Positions 35,543 through 43,794 of a stretch of DNA of 64,000 nt are shown here, piece by piece (positions within the stretch are counted from its first letter, which is position 1; each line of letters starts with the position of its first letter). This stretch comes from Gordonia sp. SL306 (GTDB lineage: Bacteria > Actinomycetota > Actinomycetes > Mycobacteriales > Mycobacteriaceae): positions 5,022,001 through 5,086,000 of the forward strand of contig NZ_CP113063.1 of the NCBI RefSeq assembly GCF_026625785.1, given 5' to 3'. The notes under the pieces were generated by a model that saw nothing but the letters and a program-made list of their open reading frames with translations, ran no database searches and was not told the origin of the DNA. The position numbers and the translations under genes were made by a program.

Positions 35543-35950
35543 TCAGGTGGCCGATGCGGAGGCGTGCCGATGGGTGGCGGGCTGGAACAGTTCGATCAGA
35601 TTGCCGGCAGGGTCGGCGAGCAGGATCTGCCGGCCGCCCGGGCCGCTGACCGGATGGCTGCGGAATGCGACGCCGGCGTCGCGCAGGCGGGCGCTCTCGG
35701 CATCGAGGTCACTGACGATGAGGTGGATGCGGTTGCCGCCCGGGCCGGTGGTGTCTGCGGGTGTGGCGCGGGCGCCGGAACTGGCCGGGCCGGACAGCAG
35801 GAGGCGCAGGGAGCCCCGGATCACGTCGGCGAAGGCGGGGGCGGGATTGGTGTGCAGGGTGAAGCCGAGGTGGCGGGTGTAGAAGTCGATGGCGGCGGGC
35901 ACGTCATCGACGAGGTACCGGACGCTGGCGTATTCGCTCGGTGTGGTCAT
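35543..35950 (-). CDS. VOC-family (bleomycin-resistance/glyoxalase-like) protein
   Basis: The product is 135 aa. The VOC pattern is YLVDDVPAAIDFYTRHLGFTL, then RIHLIVSDLDAESARLRDAG, and ILLADPAGNLIELFQP, which supplies the C-terminal metal Glu. It does not show the vicinal-cysteine motif of the ArsI organoarsenical lyase, although it is next to an arsenate reductase gene. It is 13 bp downstream of the ArsR-ArsC fusion and probably in the same operon. Function unknown. Confidence 0.8.
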   Translation of the reverse strand: MTTPSEYASVRYLVDDVPAAIDFYTRHLGFTLHTNPAPAFADVIRGSLRLLLSGPASSGARATPADTTGPGGNRIHLIVSDLDAESARLRDAGVAFRSHPVSGPGGRQILLADPAGNLIELFQPATHRHASASAT

Positions 35951-35963
35951 CGGTCACTCCTTG

Positions 35964-36725
35964 TCACGGTTGGGTGGTGAGGATCGGCAGTAGGTATCGG
36001 ATGCGGCCGTCGATCTCGGCCGCGGTGGCCTGGAAGGCCGGATAGTTGGTGTCCTCGTCGGTACCACCTGGTGTCGCTGGGTCGGGGATGCTCCAGTGGA
36101 CCGAGCGGATGTCGGCGCCGAACTGAGGGCAGACTTCCCGGGCCTTGTCGCACAGGGTGACCACCTTGTCGAACCGGTGGTCGGCGAGGGTGTCGAGATC
36201 GCGGGGACGCCGGCCGGTGATGTCGATCCCGAACTCGTCTCGCAGCACCCGCACCGCGTTGGGATGCATGTCCGGTTTGGGGCAGGTGCCGGCGCTGATC
36301 GCGTCGACCCGACCGTTGCCGTAATGGTGCGCAAGCGCTTCCGCGATCACGGAGCGGGCACTGTTGCCGGTGCACACGAACAGCACCGCCACGGGTGTCT
36401 TCGGGTCGAAAAGTGGGGGTGGGGGGGTCCGGCCGAGTGCCGGGTGCAGTGCGGCGCCGGTGCCGCCCAGCATCTGGCTGCAGCGGTCCAGGTCGAGGTG
36501 GTAGTAGCTATCGCGGCCGTCGAAGCTGCTGCGTGTGGCCCTCACCAGCCCGCCGTCGCGCAGCAGTCGCAGGTGGTAGGAGATCAGGCTTTGCGGCTCA
36601 CCGACCAGCGTCACCATCTCCCGGACTCGGTAGTCGCTGCCGGACAGCGTCGCCAACAGCTGCCACCGCAGCGGATGTGCGGCCAGCTGCACGAACGTCG
36701 GGACGGGTTGACGCAACGGCACCAC
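35964..36725 (-). CDS. ArsR-type repressor fused to thioredoxin-coupled arsenate reductase
   Basis: The product is 253 aa. Residues ~10-85 are an ArsR winged helix (FVQLAAHPLRWQLLATL; PQSLISYHLRLLRDGGLV). Residues ~110-250 are a low-molecular-weight phosphatase-fold ArsC. The P-loop is VCTGNSARS (C118, R124), the relay cysteines are C192 and C199 (TLCDKAREVCPQF), and the general acid is D215 (IPDPATPGG). All three redox cysteines of the thioredoxin-coupled class are present. No extra N-terminal arsenic-binding cysteine pair is obvious in the ArsR part. The start GTG 36725 or 36722 lies just downstream of the palindromic operator at 36749. Confidence 0.88.
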   Translation of the reverse strand: MVPLRQPVPTFVQLAAHPLRWQLLATLSGSDYRVREMVTLVGEPQSLISYHLRLLRDGGLVRATRSSFDGRDSYYHLDLDRCSQMLGGTGAALHPALGRTPPPPLFDPKTPVAVLFVCTGNSARSVIAEALAHHYGNGRVDAISAGTCPKPDMHPNAVRVLRDEFGIDITGRRPRDLDTLADHRFDKVVTLCDKAREVCPQFGADIRSVHWSIPDPATPGGTDEDTNYPAFQATAAEIDGRIRYLLPILTTQP

Positions 36726-36748
36726 TACACGAGAATAACACGAGATAC

Positions 36749-36764
36749 ATCAAATCAGTTTGAT
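36749..36764. promoter_or_regulatory. ArsR-type palindromic operator
   Basis: ATCAAATCAGTTTGAT has ATCAAA and TTTGAT half-sites with a 4-nt centre. It matches the ATCAA...TTGAT type bound by ArsR-family repressors. It is the only clear palindrome in the 59 bp between the ArsR-ArsC start and the divergent permease start, so it may control both. Confidence 0.7.
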
Positions 36765-36784
36765 CTAACTGGCGACGGCGATGG

Positions 36785-38098
36785 ATGCGAGTGGAGCAGG
36801 GTGTCGAAACAACGATGACTGGTACGCCGGGCGGGCTGCACCGGCGCTTGGGGCTCACCGATGCGGTCGTTATCGGTCTCGGGGCGATGCTCGGGGCTGG
36901 GATCTTCGTGGCCCTGGCGCCCGCGGCCGGTGCGGCGGGGTCGGGGTTACTGATCGGGCTCGCGGTCGCGGCGGTGGTGGCCTACTGCAATGCAACCTCG
37001 TCGGCGCGGCTGGCGGCACGATACCCGGTCTCCGGTGGCACGTATGTGTATGGGCGCGAACGACTCGGCGAGTTCTGGGGCTATCTGGCGGGCTGGTGTT
37101 TCGTGTTCGGCAAGACCGCCTCCTGTGCGGCCATGGCGTTGACCGTGGGCGCCTACGCCTGGCCCGAGCAGGCCCACGCCGTCGCGGTCGCGGCGGTCGT
37201 GGCGTTGACGGCGGTGGACTACCGCGGCGTTCAGAAGTCGGCCCTGCTGACCCGGGTGACCGTCGCCATCGTGCTGGCCGTGCTCGCTGCGGTCGTCGCC
37301 GCAGCGTCGACCTCCGAAACCACCGAGGTCGCCCGGCTTGCATGGGGTTCCGACATCACGGTGGGCGGGGTGCTGCAGGCGGCGGGGCTGTTGTTCTTCG
37401 CCTTCGCCGGGTACGCGCGGATCACGACCCTCGGTGAGGAGGTCCGCGATCCGGCGCGCACCATTCCCCGCGCGATCCCGCTGGCCCTGGGCATCACCCT
37501 GCTCGTCTACACGCTTGTCGCGGTCGCCGCGCTGCTGGTGCTGGGTCCGAACGGGCTGGCCGAGGCGACCGCACCGTTGTCGAGCGTGGTGGCCTCGGCC
37601 GGGGTCGGCTGGCTCGAGCCCGTCGTGCGCGTCGGGGCAGTAGTGGCCGCGCTGGGCTCGCTGCTGGCCCTGGTGCTGGGTGTCTCTCGTACCACCCTGG
37701 CGATGGCACGGGACCGGCATCTCCCGTATTTTCTGGCCTCGGTGCACCCCCGGTTCGGGGTGCCGCATCGCGCCGAACTCGCCGTCGGTGTGGTCGTGAC
37801 CGTCGCCGCAGCAACCACCGATGTCCGTACCGCAATCGGATTCTCGTCCTTCGGCGTGCTCGTCTATTACGCCGTCGCCAACGCCTCCGCATGGACGCTC
37901 ACGCAGACTGACGGACGGCGGCTCGGGCGTGCCATCCCGGCATTCGGGCTGGTCGGATGTCTGATACTGGCGTTCATTCTGCCTGGGCGGTCGGTCCTGG
38001 CCGGCACCGCTGTCTTAGCGGTGGGCGCAGTGATCTACGCCGTGCGCCGCCGACTCGGCGCTCCGCCCGCGCCGACATCAGACGTGCCGCAGCAGTAA
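36785..38098 (+). CDS. APC-family amino-acid/polyamine permease-like transporter
   Basis: The product is 437 aa, with about 12 hydrophobic helices over the LeuT-like APC fold. The first helix region LTDAVVIGLGAMLGAGIFVALAPAAG has the unwound G-x-G motif. LAARYPVSGGTYVYGRERLGEFWGYLAGW and the FAFAGYARITTLGEEVRDPARTIPRAI loop are typical of APC. ATG 36785 is used, with an internal ATG at 36815 possible. It faces the ArsR-ArsC gene across the operator. An arsenic-linked APC transporter is unusual. The substrate may be an arsenical or an amino acid. Confidence 0.82.
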   Translation: MRVEQGVETTMTGTPGGLHRRLGLTDAVVIGLGAMLGAGIFVALAPAAGAAGSGLLIGLAVAAVVAYCNATSSARLAARYPVSGGTYVYGRERLGEFWGYLAGWCFVFGKTASCAAMALTVGAYAWPEQAHAVAVAAVVALTAVDYRGVQKSALLTRVTVAIVLAVLAAVVAAASTSETTEVARLAWGSDITVGGVLQAAGLLFFAFAGYARITTLGEEVRDPARTIPRAIPLALGITLLVYTLVAVAALLVLGPNGLAEATAPLSSVVASAGVGWLEPVVRVGAVVAALGSLLALVLGVSRTTLAMARDRHLPYFLASVHPRFGVPHRAELAVGVVVTVAAATTDVRTAIGFSSFGVLVYYAVANASAWTLTQTDGRRLGRAIPAFGLVGCLILAFILPGRSVLAGTAVLAVGAVIYAVRRRLGAPPAPTSDVPQQ

Positions 38099-38188
38099 GT
38101 CCACCACCAGAAAAGAGCTTCACCGAGCCGGCCACAACTGAGGTGCAGTAGTCCGGAACGAGGCCCGTGAGGTCTTCGTGAGGGATCC

Positions 38189-38345
38189 GATCCACTCGGG
38201 GAGTCTCGGTTCCGGGATTTCAGTCGTCAGGAGTTGTTCCGGTACTTCACCCTGCCCCGGCTGACGTCGCGTTCGCCGATCCTGGCCGGGCCGCGGGCCG
38301 GCGGACTGGTTGGGAGTGAGGGTGGCTCAGGCCCGCGGTCATTTC
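38189..38345 (+). pseudogene. Remnant of a Tn3-family transposase N-terminus (DUF4158), frame-broken
   Basis: Three short reading-frame pieces follow one another. RDFSRQELFRYFTL is in one frame at 38213-38254, PADVAFADPGR is in a second, and GPADWLGVRVAQARGHF is in a third up to ~38345. Read together they match the N-terminal DUF4158 region of Tn3-family transposases, so two frameshifts and a truncation have destroyed the gene. No start, catalytic DDE part or terminal inverted repeat remains. Confidence 0.65.
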
Positions 38346-38629
38346 GTCCATCGCGGCGATGAGGTGCACAGGAATCACCCCGGGCGGGGTGATGGTGTCG
38401 ATGCCTTGTTGTTTGAGCACGAACAGGTCGACGCTGCTTGAAACCGGGCGGCGAGGTCGGTTATGTGCCGCACCGATCGGAACGGCCGCGACAGACGGGT
38501 GATCACCAGTTCGGCAGGGTCACCGATGGGTTTGGTGATGTATCGCAGTGTCAGGGTGGTGCCGGGATAGGCACCGATCAGACCCGGCCACATGTCCAGA
38601 GTCCTGATTTCGGACAGATCGGTAACCAT
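38324..38629 (-). pseudogene. Remnant of a serine resolvase (Tn3 TnpR-like), frameshifted
   Basis: On the minus strand, GDPAELVITRLSRPFRSVRH and ITDLAARFQAA are followed, after a one-base frame change near 38433, by VDLFVLKQQGIDTITPPGV and LIAAMDEMTAGL. This is the E-helix end of the serine-resolvase catalytic domain (L-V-x-T-R-L-x-R-x-x-R-S-x-R-H). The catalytic Ser region at the N-terminus and the HTH at the C-terminus are missing. Confidence 0.7.
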
Positions 38630-38675
38630 GGACTACACGACATCCGGTGGCATTTCGACGATTACTACCGAAACC

Positions 38676-39944
38676 TCAACGACCACCCTTGAGAGCGCGT
38701 CGCGGGCGCAGTTCGGAGCGAAGCCACGCATAGACACCGTCGTGGTTCAACAGCGTGAAATGGTGCGCGCTCCCGACATGGAAGCCGTCCGATGGCCGCA
38801 AACCGATTGTGCGGTGACGACTCTGTCCGCGCCCGCTCTCGGCCAGCACCAGACCATCGCCCAGCAGTCGCCCCAGCGGGTGATCGGCGCGTCGGGTCAC
38901 CGACGCGGTCGCGAACAGATGACGGACGTTCGGCGGCAGCGGAGCGTCGTCGGGGAGCGGCTGTCGGAGCACATCGCGCTCGACGTCACGCCACCCCTCT
39001 TCGGTGAGCGTGCCGTGAAAGAGGTCCCGGACTCCCGCACTGCGCCGCCGGAGCAGGTTGCCGAACGGATTCGTCGCGGGAAACCCGCCGAGCGCGGCGG
39101 TGGCCGCATGCACGCCTTTCGCCATCGGTGCGCCGAGATGCGGCGTACCCAGATACACCGTATGTCTCAGCAGGGCGGCCCAATACAGGTCTTCGCGGAC
39201 GGCTCGCTCGCAGGCACTCCGGATGACGAGCCCACCCATGGAATGGCCGATCAACGACAGGTCGGTCACCGGCACCGGCCACAGCAGGACGAGAGCCGAC
39301 AGGACATCGGCGAGTTCACGGCCGTTGTCGCTCACGTGGCGACCGGAGTTGTAGCGGATCCGGATCTCGGTGCTGGCGATGTCGTCGCTGAGTCGTCGGC
39401 CGTAGGTGGGGCGGCCGCCGATCTCCCAGGCGTACTCGGATTCCATCAGGCCGTGGAGGAACACCGTGAGGTGGCTGCCGGCATCGGGAAACACCGCTCG
39501 CAGGGCTTCCGCGGTGGGCGCCACCTCCCGGCCGTCGACACGAATCGTCATCGCGGCGGCCAATGGGGAAGTGTCCTGCGACAATTCGTCGCCGATGAGG
39601 CCGTTGAGGATGCCGAGCGAGATTGCTCCGCGGGAGGTCTCAGAGGGGGCGCGGCCGGCCACCGGAACCGCCGCGACCATGCCGGCCAGTCTCGCGACGA
39701 GATCGGCGGAACCTCCGGCGGTGGTGTAGGCCGCCAGCGCGAGCGTGTTGTGGACCATGCGGACCGGGTCGACTCGGCGTCCGAACGCCATGCGTAACCC
39801 GCCGAACACGCCGTCGGCGATGGATGTATGGACCTTGGCGACGCCGGTGGTCGCCCGGCGGAGTTCGGTCCCCGCGAGCACGGCGAGGGCGTCGAGTTCC
39901 TCCTGGCGACAGTCGACGGAAGCGGTCACGGATGGAGTGTACAT
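38676..39944 (-). CDS. Lipase/esterase-like alpha/beta hydrolase
   Basis: The product is 422 aa. The first ~150 residues are helical and not a signal peptide. The hydrolase domain has the oxyanion HG at 164-165 (VFLHGLMESEYAW), the nucleophile Ser235 in LIGHSMGGLVIRSA, a LGTPHLGAP stretch typical of PGAP1/lipase-like enzymes, and a late His (AHHFTLLNHDGV, ~400). It starts 38 bp after the LuxR-type regulator gene on the same strand, so it is probably the fourth gene of that operon. A role in releasing fatty acids from lipids for the dioxygenase is inferred. Confidence 0.8.
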   Translation of the reverse strand: MYTPSVTASVDCRQEELDALAVLAGTELRRATTGVAKVHTSIADGVFGGLRMAFGRRVDPVRMVHNTLALAAYTTAGGSADLVARLAGMVAAVPVAGRAPSETSRGAISLGILNGLIGDELSQDTSPLAAAMTIRVDGREVAPTAEALRAVFPDAGSHLTVFLHGLMESEYAWEIGGRPTYGRRLSDDIASTEIRIRYNSGRHVSDNGRELADVLSALVLLWPVPVTDLSLIGHSMGGLVIRSACERAVREDLYWAALLRHTVYLGTPHLGAPMAKGVHAATAALGGFPATNPFGNLLRRRSAGVRDLFHGTLTEEGWRDVERDVLRQPLPDDAPLPPNVRHLFATASVTRRADHPLGRLLGDGLVLAESGRGQSRHRTIGLRPSDGFHVGSAHHFTLLNHDGVYAWLRSELRPRRALKGGR

Positions 39945-39982
39945 CTGTGCACCGAAGAGCCGTGGGACGCGAGTCCTCGCTG

Positions 39983-42664
39983 CTATTGGTCCCAGACGAT
40001 CTTGGCCAGTGCTTCCCGATCGGCGACGTCGAGCTTGATGGACGCACGATAGATGTGTCCCTCGACGGTCCGCACGGACACCGTGAGGCGTTCGGCGATC
40101 TCGCGGTTGGTCAGTCCCTGGGCCACCAATGCCGTGATCTCCCGTTCCCGCGCGGTGACCGGCAAGGGTCGGGCGGCCAGACGGATCGCAGGGCTGGTCG
40201 CGCCGTCGCAGATCTTGGAGAGGCGCAGGGCCCGCGCGCTCGACTCCGCGCGCTTCCCGCGACGCCCGGCGTGCTCGTGCAAAGCCACCGCCTGGGCCGC
40301 GGCATCGGCTGCCGACAGGAGCAGTCCGGCATGTTCGAAATCCCGACTCACATCGTCGAGTGCCGCCGCGTCCGCCTCGGCGACCGCCATTGCGTGCCGT
40401 GCGTACAGGCGCGCCACCGCTCCTTGCAGCGCGGGCGCGACGGCGGCGAGGCGGTCGGCGACGGTTCGGTCGCCGAATCTCGCGGCGTGATGCAAGGCCT
40501 CAGCTTCGAGAGCGAACTGCCCACTGTCGTGGGCGACATCGGCCGCCGAACGCGCGAGCTCGACCGCCGAGCGGTCACTCCCTCCTGCGGCGGCAACCCA
40601 GGCGCGGGCGATGATGCGTTGCGGTTCGTGCAGCGCCACATGCGATCCGACGTGCTCCTCGGCGTCGCGGAGCACACGCTCGGCCTCTGCCACATGGTTG
40701 AGGGCCGCGTAGGCCCGGGCCAGCAGCAGTCGCGCGGGAAGCCGCCAGGGCAGCGACGTCTCCGCGTTGAGAGCGGCGAGTGCCTGCTCGATCGCCGAGA
40801 TCGCCTCGCGGAAGCATCCGCGGTAGGTCGCCACCAGACCGGACATGATCTTGGCGATGGCCCATCCGAGGAACTGTCCCGACGACGAGAACTCGGTGTA
40901 GCCGGCCACCCGCTGTTCGGCTGTGACGAGGTCGCCGACCATCGTCAGCGCGAGCGCGTCGCAGTACCGCACCATGACGCGGATCATCCCGTCGGTGGCC
41001 TTCTGCTCGGCTCGACACCGCTCCGCGATCGGTTCGTAGTCGTGACCGCGACCGGCGACCGGCATGGCCAGCCCGGCGGCGAACGCTGCGAAGTCGATGG
41101 CCTGCTTCGGTACGTCCGGCTGGGCCAGCACCCGTTCGGCCTCGTCGATGCCCTCAGCGATCCGGTTCTCGTGCACAGCCATCGCGGCGCCTGCGGCGTC
41201 CACGACCAACATGATCGCGGGATAGTCGACCTTGTCTCGCATCAGATCGAGGAGCCGATGGCTCTGCGTGACGTCGCCGATCGACCAGAACAACAGACTC
41301 ATGCGGGGCACGCCCCACTGCACGAGTTGCAGCTCGTCCAGATCATCGGGGTCGAAGCGGGCCAGGATGTCGTCGGCCTCCATCGGACGGCCCTGCCAGA
41401 GCAGTGCCCGCGACAGGAGCTCGCCTGCAGCGAGTCCGCCGTCACGGTCGAATGCCGCTCGGGCCAGACGTTCTCCCAGCGGGAGATTGGCAAGGAAGAG
41501 CGCATCCTTGGCAGCCGAGATCAGCAGACCGGCGTCGATCTCCTGGTCACTGTCGACGCACAGCCGGGCCAGCCGAATTCGGTCGGCGGCAGATGCTACC
41601 TCGCGATCGCGTAGTTGAGAGACGATGCGGGAGCGCAGCTTCCGGCCGGCCATCGTGCCGATACGCCGACGGATGACGTCGCCGTAGAGCGGGTGGACGA
41701 ACCGGACGTTGGTGGTCGCGCCGTCGCGCGTGACCCGGATCAGATTCTGCACCTCGGCCGCATCCAGGGCATCGGCGCCGACCAGCTCGATAAGAGTGTC
41801 GATGTCGAGGGGTTCGCACAGCGCCAGCAACTTGAGCGCCTCCATCACCTGCTCACCCGCGCGATCGAGACGATCGTCGAGCAGCGCGACGAGGCCCGAC
41901 GGCACCGCGGTCGGGCCGCGGAGCTGCCACACCCCGTTGGTCTCCGACAAGGTACCCGCGTCCACAGCGCCTTCGACCATGTTCCGCAGGAACAACGGGT
42001 TACCGCCGGACGACTCCCAGATCACGTCCGCACTCAGGCCTTCGAGGGTCCCGCCGAGCACACGTTCGACCAGGGTGGTGCAGTCGCCTTTGCCGAGCGG
42101 CTGCAGTTCGATGCGCGTCAGATAGCCGTCCTTCCACAACGACGTCACCGCATCGGGAACCGGTTCGCCGGTCCGCACCGTCGCGACGATGCGGGCCGAC
42201 CGCTCGATGGCGATCTGATGGAGCAGTGTGGCCGAGAGCTGGTCGAGCAGATGCGCATCGTCGACCCCGACGATGGTGTCGGGCTCGGCCAGCAGGGCTT
42301 CCCGCGCCGACACGAGTGCCGCGATCGGGTCACGCGATGCGATCGGCTGCACCCAGGGCGCGAACGCACCGAGCGGAATCGCGTGCGACGATTCCGTGCA
42401 GGCCGCCCATTGGACGGGCACACCGAGTGCGCCGGCGACGGTCCGCGCCAACGTCGTCTTACCCACGCCCGCGGCGCCCACGAGCACCACACCGCGGCCA
42501 TCAGAACTCGTCAGCGCGGTTCGAATGGCATGGTCTTCGGCCGGTCGACCGAGCAGCTGCCAGCGGCCTCCCATGGGGGCCGAGTATAGATCGGACGACC
42601 GGTCAGGTGTGACTGTTCGGCGCAGTCCCTCGTCCTCGTCTGGCATACCGGTGAGGATGCTCAT
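39983..42664 (-). CDS. Large ATP-binding LuxR-family regulator (LAL type)
   Basis: The product is 893 aa. Walker A is GAAGVGKT (63-70) in VVLVGAAGVGKTTLARTVA. Walker B is TIVGVDDAHLLDQL near 130. A long TPR-like helical middle section (~300-800) follows. The C-terminal NarL/LuxR HTH is LTAREREITALVAQGLTNRE, continuing to SVRTVEGHIYRASIKLDV. LAL proteins are one-component activators that usually bind a small ligand through the TPR part. Its ATG overlaps the stop of the catalase-fold gene (ATGA), so it is co-translated with the enzymes it probably controls. Confidence 0.9.
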   Translation of the reverse strand: MSILTGMPDEDEGLRRTVTPDRSSDLYSAPMGGRWQLLGRPAEDHAIRTALTSSDGRGVVLVGAAGVGKTTLARTVAGALGVPVQWAACTESSHAIPLGAFAPWVQPIASRDPIAALVSAREALLAEPDTIVGVDDAHLLDQLSATLLHQIAIERSARIVATVRTGEPVPDAVTSLWKDGYLTRIELQPLGKGDCTTLVERVLGGTLEGLSADVIWESSGGNPLFLRNMVEGAVDAGTLSETNGVWQLRGPTAVPSGLVALLDDRLDRAGEQVMEALKLLALCEPLDIDTLIELVGADALDAAEVQNLIRVTRDGATTNVRFVHPLYGDVIRRRIGTMAGRKLRSRIVSQLRDREVASAADRIRLARLCVDSDQEIDAGLLISAAKDALFLANLPLGERLARAAFDRDGGLAAGELLSRALLWQGRPMEADDILARFDPDDLDELQLVQWGVPRMSLLFWSIGDVTQSHRLLDLMRDKVDYPAIMLVVDAAGAAMAVHENRIAEGIDEAERVLAQPDVPKQAIDFAAFAAGLAMPVAGRGHDYEPIAERCRAEQKATDGMIRVMVRYCDALALTMVGDLVTAEQRVAGYTEFSSSGQFLGWAIAKIMSGLVATYRGCFREAISAIEQALAALNAETSLPWRLPARLLLARAYAALNHVAEAERVLRDAEEHVGSHVALHEPQRIIARAWVAAAGGSDRSAVELARSAADVAHDSGQFALEAEALHHAARFGDRTVADRLAAVAPALQGAVARLYARHAMAVAEADAAALDDVSRDFEHAGLLLSAADAAAQAVALHEHAGRRGKRAESSARALRLSKICDGATSPAIRLAARPLPVTAREREITALVAQGLTNREIAERLTVSVRTVEGHIYRASIKLDVADREALAKIVWDQ

Positions 42665-43794
42665 TCGGGCAGATCGCCGGGGCCGCCGGGTTCGCTCATC
42701 GGCGCGTTGTTGACCTGGTGGCGAAACTGGCTCGAGGCGTCATACACCTTCCGCTTCAGCCGGTTGATCGAGCCCAGCGGCCGATGCGCGTCGAGCCCGC
42801 GCCACGAGTTGAACGACAACACGTCATCGCCGTAGGCCCGCCGCTCGGGCGTGTAGGGGTCCTGCCGGCCGAATCGGACGGTCGCGACCGTCCGGTGTGG
42901 CGACACCTCCTCCGGCCAGTCGAAGGTCGCATCCTCGATCCATCGGCGGTCACTGCTCGCACAGAGTTGGACCCGCAGCTCGTATTCGGCGCTGTGGCAG
43001 GAGAAGAAGTCGACCACCATGTCCTGGAACGCGTTGACCCCGGTGCCGTCGGCCACGGGCACCCCTGCCAGCGCACGTACCTCCGGCGATGACGGGACGA
43101 ACGCCATCCGGGCCACGTACTCGCCGTAGCGCAAGGGAGCCGACGAATAGAACGTGTCGCCCAGGATGTGGGTGTTCGGCCGGACGAAGACCGCAAGACT
43201 CTCCGGCAGCGGACGGCCGATGGGGCGCAGGACGCGCTTGTCGATACCTGCCAGGAGTTCGCTGCCGATCTTGAGTGCGGGATCCGAGAGACGGGCCAGT
43301 GCCCAGGCGGTGGGCATACCCCGTTTGTAGTACGCCTCGGCGTCGGCGAACAGGAAGTCCCGGTGCGTCACCATGATGAGGTCCTGAGTCGTCGCGGTGT
43401 CGTCGGGCAGTGCGCGTTCTCCCTCCACCCCGAGGACCTTGATGCCGAGACCGCGCACACCTCGCATCTGATCACTGCGAATGGCACCAGACGTGCTGGA
43501 CAACCTCGTGATGATGTCGAAACGTCGACCGCCATGCGCGAAGAGCCCCTGGGCCAGTTCATCGTCGAGGTCGTCGTGGACCTCGAGTGTCCCGCGCAGG
43601 ATTCCGTGGCTCTTGGCATGGGCATCACGCAAACCGCGTTTGGTCTTGCGATATGCGCGTTCGTTGTTGCCTCGCAGGCTGCCCACGATCTTGTCGATGT
43701 AGGCGTCCTCGTCGGGTTTCGGGCGCTCCAGGTCGGGGTCGTAGCGCACGTAGGTCGTCGTGCTGGTCATCCTGCTGGTGTCCTCTCGGGTCAT
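42661..43794 (-). CDS. Catalase-fold haem protein (y4iL/allene-oxide-synthase-like)
   Basis: The product is 377 aa, much shorter than true catalases (~500). It has the distal His in RDAHAKSHGILRGTLEV (H59, equivalent to the catalase HAKG His), TRLSSTSGAIRSDQMRGVRG with GLGIKVLGVEG, and LIMVTHRDFLFADAEAYYK. The RxFSYxD motif with the proximal Tyr of classical catalases is not recognisable; the region reads LSFNSWRGLDAHRPLGSINR. Relatives in this catalase-like group include haem proteins that process fatty-acid hydroperoxides. Start and stop overlap the neighbours by 4 bp each. Confidence 0.78.
   Translation of the reverse strand: MTREDTSRMTSTTTYVRYDPDLERPKPDEDAYIDKIVGSLRGNNERAYRKTKRGLRDAHAKSHGILRGTLEVHDDLDDELAQGLFAHGGRRFDIITRLSSTSGAIRSDQMRGVRGLGIKVLGVEGERALPDDTATTQDLIMVTHRDFLFADAEAYYKRGMPTAWALARLSDPALKIGSELLAGIDKRVLRPIGRPLPESLAVFVRPNTHILGDTFYSSAPLRYGEYVARMAFVPSSPEVRALAGVPVADGTGVNAFQDMVVDFFSCHSAEYELRVQLCASSDRRWIEDATFDWPEEVSPHRTVATVRFGRQDPYTPERRAYGDDVLSFNSWRGLDAHRPLGSINRLKRKVYDASSQFRHQVNNAPMSEPGGPGDLPE

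Noticed and set aside
35543-35950. ArsI organoarsenical C-As lyase
   Set aside because: Although next to an arsenate reductase, it has no vicinal-cysteine arsenic site.
38592-39797. 401-aa plus-strand frame
   Set aside because: Antisense to the lipase-like gene, which has an intact catalytic motif set.
39623-41614. 663-aa plus-strand frame
   Set aside because: Antisense to the LAL regulator, which has clear Walker and HTH motifs.
42661-43794. True catalase
   Set aside because: Too short and without the RxFSYxD proximal-tyrosine motif; the real catalase is at 46683-48212.
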